DNA of 43,694 bases from Anaerococcus sp. GTDB lineage: Bacteria > Bacillota > Clostridia > Tissierellales > Peptoniphilaceae. The notes below the pieces were generated by a model, which did not search any database, was not told the origin of the DNA, and was given only the letters and a program-made list of their open reading frames with translations. The stretch is taken from the NCBI RefSeq assembly GCF_030825785.1, contig NZ_JAPJPG010000012.1:1-43694 (forward strand). The letters are read 5' to 3'. How positions within the stretch are numbered: position 1 is the first letter of the stretch; each line of letters starts with the position of its first letter. This document shows, piece after piece, positions 40,071-43,694 of this stretch. Both the position numbers and the translations under genes were made by a program.

Positions 40071-42059
40071 ATGGCAAAGTGGGAAATATTAAATATAGAT
40101 CCTTGGCTTAAAGATTACGAAAATGATATTAATTTGAGGATGGAATCTTACGAAAGGCAAAAAGAAAAACTTTTAGGAGATGGAAAAGGACTCACCGAAT
40201 TTGCCAATGCACATAACTATTACGGCTTTCACAAGACAAAAACTGGCTGGATATATAGGGAATGGGCTCCTAATGCAGATGGTCTCTACCTTATAGGTGA
40301 CTTTAATGGATGGGACAGACGTTCCCATCCTCTTACAAAAATAAATGAAGAAGATTGGGAAATCGAGATAAAGGGAATAAGGACTCTCCCTCACAAATCA
40401 AGGATCAAGGTCTTGGTAGATGCAAATGGAGCCATAAGAGATAGGATTCCTTTGTATGCTACTAGAGTTGAGAGAAACGAAGATCTTGACTATGCGGCCC
40501 TTATCCAAAATCCTAGGAAGAAATTCAAATGGGAAGATGATGACTTCAAAATCCAAAAAGACGATCTTTTAATATATGAGGCCCATATAGGAATGGCTGG
40601 AGAAGAGGGAAAGGTTTCTTCTTACAAGGAATTTGAGAAAAATGTCCTTCCGAGAATAAAAAAGGACGGATACAATACAATCCAACTTATGGCCATAGCA
40701 GAGCACCCTTACTACGGGTCTTTTGGCTATCAAGTATCGAATTTCTTCGCTACAAGCTCTTGGTATGGAGAAAATGACGAATTAAAATCACTGGTAAATT
40801 CCTGCCACAAGGAAGGCATCAATGTGATAATGGACTTGGTTCATTCCCACTCTGTAAAAAATACAGCTGAAGGCATCAATGAATTTGATGGAACAAGCTA
40901 CCAGTTCTTCCATGATGGAGATAAAGGAAATCACCCTGATTGGGATTCCAAATTATTCGACTACAAAAAACCAGGAGTATGCCATTTTCTCCTATCAAAT
41001 ATAAAATATTGGCTAGAGGAATACCATTTCGATGGATTTAGATTTGATGGTGTAACTTCTATGATTTACAAAGATCACGGAAGAGGAGAGGTGTTTGACT
41101 CATATTCCAAATACTTCTCTATGAATACAGACATAGAAGCCATAAACTACTTACAGCTTGCTAATGAGCTTATAAGTGAAATTAAAAAAGATGCCATAAC
41201 AATAGCTGAAGATATGAGCGGTATGCCAGGAATGTGCCTTCCTATAGAATATGGAGGAGTTGGCTTTGACTATAGACTTGCTATGGGCATGCCGGATTTC
41301 TGGGAGAAATCTCTAGAAAAACGAGACGAAGATTGGGACCTATCTAAGATGTGGTATGAACTATCAACTCACAGACCAGAAGAAAAGAGAGTATCCTACG
41401 TAGAAAGCCACGACCAGGCTCTGGTAGGATCAAAGACTACAATATTTAGGCTAGCCGATCAAGAAATGTATTGGAATATGAGAAAAGATGACCATAACAT
41501 GATTATCGATAGGGCGATTGCCCTTCACAAGATGATAAGATGGATTACAATATCCATGGGTGCTGATGCTTATCTTAATTTCATGGGTAACGAATTCGGA
41601 CATCCTGAATGGATCGACTTTCCGAGAGAAGGTAATGGATATTCCTATCATTATGCTAGACGCCAATGGTCCTTAGCTGACTCCAAAGATTTAAAATATC
41701 AATTTTTAAACAATTTCGACAATGCCATGCTTGAATTTTCTAAGAAAAACAGTCAGCTAGCGGGTGAAACATACAGGTTGTGGATAGATAATGATAGGAA
41801 AATTATAGCCTTCAGAAACAAGGATATAGTGTATATATTTAACTTCCACCCAGAAAACTCCTACGAATCTTTCCAATTGCCAATCCACGATATAGGAGAA
41901 TTTAAGGTTTTTATGGATACAGACGAAGGAAGATTTGGAGGGTTTGATAGGATAAGTCACGACTTTATCTATCACTCAGAAAAGCTTTCTGGAACTGACT
42001 ATGACGGTATCAAGATCTACATCCCATCAAGAACGGGTCTTGCCTTGAAGAAGATATGA
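40071..42059 (+). CDS. glgB: 1,4-alpha-glucan branching enzyme, eukaryote-like type
   Basis: 662 aa. An N-terminal carbohydrate-binding module (about 55-140; GWIYREWAPNADGLYLIGDF) precedes a GH13 barrel with nucleophile Asp326 (DGFRFDGVTSM), acid/base Glu380 (TIAEDMSGMP), and SYVESHDQALVG. The wording closely follows animal and plant branching enzymes: QLMAIAEHPYYGSFGYQVS, YLNFMGNEFGHPEWIDFP, and the ending IYIPSRTGLAL. It forms alpha-1,6 branches in glycogen. No glgC, glgA, glgP or debranching gene is adjacent. It overlaps the SGNH gene by 4 nt. Confidence 0.93.
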   Translation: MAKWEILNIDPWLKDYENDINLRMESYERQKEKLLGDGKGLTEFANAHNYYGFHKTKTGWIYREWAPNADGLYLIGDFNGWDRRSHPLTKINEEDWEIEIKGIRTLPHKSRIKVLVDANGAIRDRIPLYATRVERNEDLDYAALIQNPRKKFKWEDDDFKIQKDDLLIYEAHIGMAGEEGKVSSYKEFEKNVLPRIKKDGYNTIQLMAIAEHPYYGSFGYQVSNFFATSSWYGENDELKSLVNSCHKEGINVIMDLVHSHSVKNTAEGINEFDGTSYQFFHDGDKGNHPDWDSKLFDYKKPGVCHFLLSNIKYWLEEYHFDGFRFDGVTSMIYKDHGRGEVFDSYSKYFSMNTDIEAINYLQLANELISEIKKDAITIAEDMSGMPGMCLPIEYGGVGFDYRLAMGMPDFWEKSLEKRDEDWDLSKMWYELSTHRPEEKRVSYVESHDQALVGSKTTIFRLADQEMYWNMRKDDHNMIIDRAIALHKMIRWITISMGADAYLNFMGNEFGHPEWIDFPREGNGYSYHYARRQWSLADSKDLKYQFLNNFDNAMLEFSKKNSQLAGETYRLWIDNDRKIIAFRNKDIVYIFNFHPENSYESFQLPIHDIGEFKVFMDTDEGRFGGFDRISHDFIYHSEKLSGTDYDGIKIYIPSRTGLALKKI

Positions 42060-42577
42060 CAAAGATAATATGCTTAGGCGATTCATTCACACAAGGCTAT
42101 CTTGTAGAAGATAAAAACTATACCCGCTTTCTCGAGAAGGCGGGCTTTCTAGTTAGAAACCTAGGTGTTAATGGATCAACAACTGAGGAAATGTTAGCAA
42201 GATACAAAAAATTTAAGGCGGATGAAGATAATGATATATTAGTGGTGTTTGGTGGGACTAATGACTTTTTGAATGGAGTATCTGCAGAGTTTGCCTATAG
42301 AAATCTAAAAAGTATACTAGAAATGTCGGATGTTTCAAAAAAAATTCTGATAATCCCTAGTTATGTTGAAGAGGAAAGCATATTTCCAACCTACAAAATG
42401 ACTAACGATAAAATAGACTTACTCTATGAGATTTTCAAAGAAGATTTATCACATAGGAAGGATACTTATATGATAGATGCAAGGAAGGTCCATGGAAGAT
42501 TTATTGACGGCATACATTTAGCTAGTGATTTTCACGAAAAGTTAACGGAAGAGATATTAAGGATAATAAATGATTGA
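42056..42577 (+). CDS. SGNH/GDSL hydrolase
   Basis: 173 aa. Block I GDSFTQG holds the nucleophile Ser10, block III VVFGGTNDFLNG holds the oxyanion Asn, and the final block FIDGIHLASDFH holds Asp and His. No signal peptide, so it is cytoplasmic. The family deacylates lipids, thioesters or sugars; the substrate is unknown. It overlaps glgB by 4 nt (ATGA) and the MscS gene by 8 nt. Confidence 0.9.
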   Translation: MTKIICLGDSFTQGYLVEDKNYTRFLEKAGFLVRNLGVNGSTTEEMLARYKKFKADEDNDILVVFGGTNDFLNGVSAEFAYRNLKSILEMSDVSKKILIIPSYVEEESIFPTYKMTNDKIDLLYEIFKEDLSHRKDTYMIDARKVHGRFIDGIHLASDFHEKLTEEILRIIND

Positions 42578-43421
42578 TCAAATAGAAGATACACAAGTTG
42601 TAAGAGATTTGATGAAAAATAGGATCATATTCGCCCTTGTAGCCATAGCAATAATTTTCATTGCTAGCAAAATTATATTGAAGGTCCTAAAAAAATTGGT
42701 TAATAAGTTGCTAGAAGGAAAAGCTGTTCAAAAATCATCTCTTAATCAAAACATGGTAAACACCATATCAAATGCTATATATTCAGTTATAAGAGTGGTG
42801 ATAATATTTATAGCAATAACCCTAATACTAGATTTGTTTGGAATAAACACCTCAACCCTAATAGCAACAGCAGGAGTTGGAGGTGTGGCGCTAGCTTTAG
42901 GGACTCAAACTGTCATTGAAGATTTCATAAAAGGAATCCTAATCATAGTAGATGATAAGATAAGAGTTGGAGAATGGATAAAGGTAGCAGGTATAGAAGG
43001 AGAAGTTGAAGACTTAGACTTTAGAGTAACAAAAGTAAGAGATTTTAACGGATCGCTTCATATAATACCAAATTCACAAATAACCAGTGTCCAAAATTTT
43101 AATAGGGGAGAAATGATTGCTGATACGACATTTTCAGTATCATATGATACACCTCTAGATGAAATAAAAGACATGGTCGATGATATCAGTATGAAGCTAG
43201 CAAACAAAGAAGAAAATAAAGGACTATTTAAAGAGAGATTTAAGATTTTTGAAATCAATTCTCTAGAAGCCTTCTCTTATAAGGTGAGAATTACTGCAAC
43301 AGTAAAAGATGGTGAGCAATGGCAAATAGGAAGACAGGCTCGTGAGATGATAAAATATGAAATGGAAAAAAGAAAAATAAAAAGCGCCCTAGTGGAGTAT
43401 GAAGAAAATGAAGAAATATAA
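42570..43421 (+). CDS. small-conductance mechanosensitive channel (MscS family)
   Basis: 283 aa. Three membrane segments (about 17-37, 65-90 and 95-125). The pore helix TLIATAGVGGVALALGTQTV and VIEDFIKGILIIVDDKIRVG are classic MscS. The C-terminal cytoplasmic beta and alpha/beta domains follow (HIIPNSQITSVQNFNRG). It opens on membrane tension to protect against osmotic down-shock. Overlaps the hydrolase gene before it; the DUF951 gene starts before its stop. Confidence 0.93.
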   Translation: MIDQIEDTQVVRDLMKNRIIFALVAIAIIFIASKIILKVLKKLVNKLLEGKAVQKSSLNQNMVNTISNAIYSVIRVVIIFIAITLILDLFGINTSTLIATAGVGGVALALGTQTVIEDFIKGILIIVDDKIRVGEWIKVAGIEGEVEDLDFRVTKVRDFNGSLHIIPNSQITSVQNFNRGEMIADTTFSVSYDTPLDEIKDMVDDISMKLANKEENKGLFKERFKIFEINSLEAFSYKVRITATVKDGEQWQIGRQAREMIKYEMEKRKIKSALVEYEENEEI

Positions 43422-43635
43422 AGTAGACGATATAGTAAGTCTAAAAAAAGGTCATCCATGCGGAGAAAACTTATGGCAAATCCAAAGAATGGGAGCAGAC
43501 ATAAAACTAAAATGTCTAGGTTGCGATAAAAATATATGGATGAAAAGATTAGACTTTGATAAAAAAATAAGAAAAATAAAAGATAAAGATGGAAAGATGG
43601 TAGCCATAGTCAACTATAATCCCGAAGAAGAATAA
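43408..43635 (+). CDS. DUF951 family protein
   Basis: 75 aa from ATG 43408, 10 nt after GGAG; ATG 43399 is 1 nt from that SD and so is unlikely. The KKGHPCGENLWQIQRMGADI and LKCLGCD stretches, with three cysteines, are diagnostic of DUF951, a small Firmicute protein that commonly follows mscS. It may bind metal or nucleic acid; function unknown. It overlaps the mscS stop by 14 nt. Confidence 0.9.
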   Translation: MKKYKVDDIVSLKKGHPCGENLWQIQRMGADIKLKCLGCDKNIWMKRLDFDKKIRKIKDKDGKMVAIVNYNPEEE

Positions 43636-43637
43636 GT

Positions 43638-43673
43638 AAAAATCGCCGTTTAAAAGAAATCGGCGATTTTTTT
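43638..43673 (+). terminator. terminator after DUF951
   Basis: AAATCGCCG and CGGCGATTT (arms about 43640-43648 and 43661-43669) form a strong stem with a 12-nt loop, followed by TTTTTTT. Confidence 0.92.
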
Positions 43674-43694
43674 AATAAAAAATTTGACAAAAGG

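Noticed and set aside
1..43694. CRISPR array, tRNA/rRNA genes, intact IS element or prophage
   Set aside because: No regularly spaced repeats, no tRNA cloverleaf or rRNA sequence recognised, and no intact transposase, integrase or phage structural genes.

Overview
The window is AT-rich chromosomal DNA with short intergenic gaps, strong AGGAGG-type ribosome binding sites, sigma-A-like promoters and many stem-loop/T-run terminators. It looks like a low-GC Gram-positive anaerobe. The gene content (clostridial-type glutamate dehydrogenase, ECF vitamin transporters under TPP and FMN riboswitches, mannose PTS, LCP protein, TelA/XpaC pair, CarD) fits the Peptoniphilaceae, with saccharolytic Anaerococcus my best guess. 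That placement is inference; there is no rRNA or tRNA in the window to confirm it.

Layout. 1-1.5 kb: a DUF2089 zinc-ribbon/HTH regulator overlaps a LiaX/DUF4097-like beta-solenoid protein. 1.8-4.4 kb: a surface-polysaccharide group with an EpsG-like polymerase, a Wzz-like protein fused to a degenerate tyrosine-kinase domain, and a small SH3-like lipoprotein without a usual start codon. 4.4-5.1 kb: a TPP riboswitch and thiT. 5.1-6.9 kb: a degraded accessory stretch with remnants that look like a mobile element, a small two-TM protein, and a broken secreted-protein gene. 7.0-11.3 kb: two ABC exporter loci, one on the minus strand with a frameshifted permease and one on the plus strand with a YtrA-type GntR regulator and a palindromic operator.

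11.4-18.1 kb is housekeeping: a lipid kinase, then a tightly packed run carD, PIN-TRAM protein, ispD, ispF, metK, mreB-like, gpmA. It is followed by an orphan winged-helix regulator with a degraded receiver domain and by an FMN-riboswitch-controlled ribU. 19.9-24.2 kb holds tsaE-tsaB-rimI-tsaD (t6A tRNA modification, with the ribosomal/tRNA-associated acetyltransferase) plus a small membrane protein and an S41 protease lipoprotein. Then come gdh, an LCP ligase with an acidic tail, and type II IPP isomerase.

28.0-33.5 kb is on the minus strand: a free-standing FakA-type domain, telA, xpaC, and a large M16C metalloprotease. 33.7-43.7 kb returns to the plus strand: a Gfo/Idh/MocA oxidoreductase, a mannose-family PTS operon whose IIC gene has an in-frame stop, an EF-G-like GTPase behind a striking 16-bp inverted repeat, a eukaryote-like glycogen branching enzyme, an SGNH hydrolase, an MscS channel and DUF951.

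No CRISPR array, intact transposase, phage module or obviously complete novel system was found. The most interesting items are the inverted repeat around the EF-G-like promoter, the start-codon-less SH3 lipoprotein, the stand-alone FakA domain, the pseudo-kinase fusion, the broken secreted-protein locus, and the manY nonsense codon.
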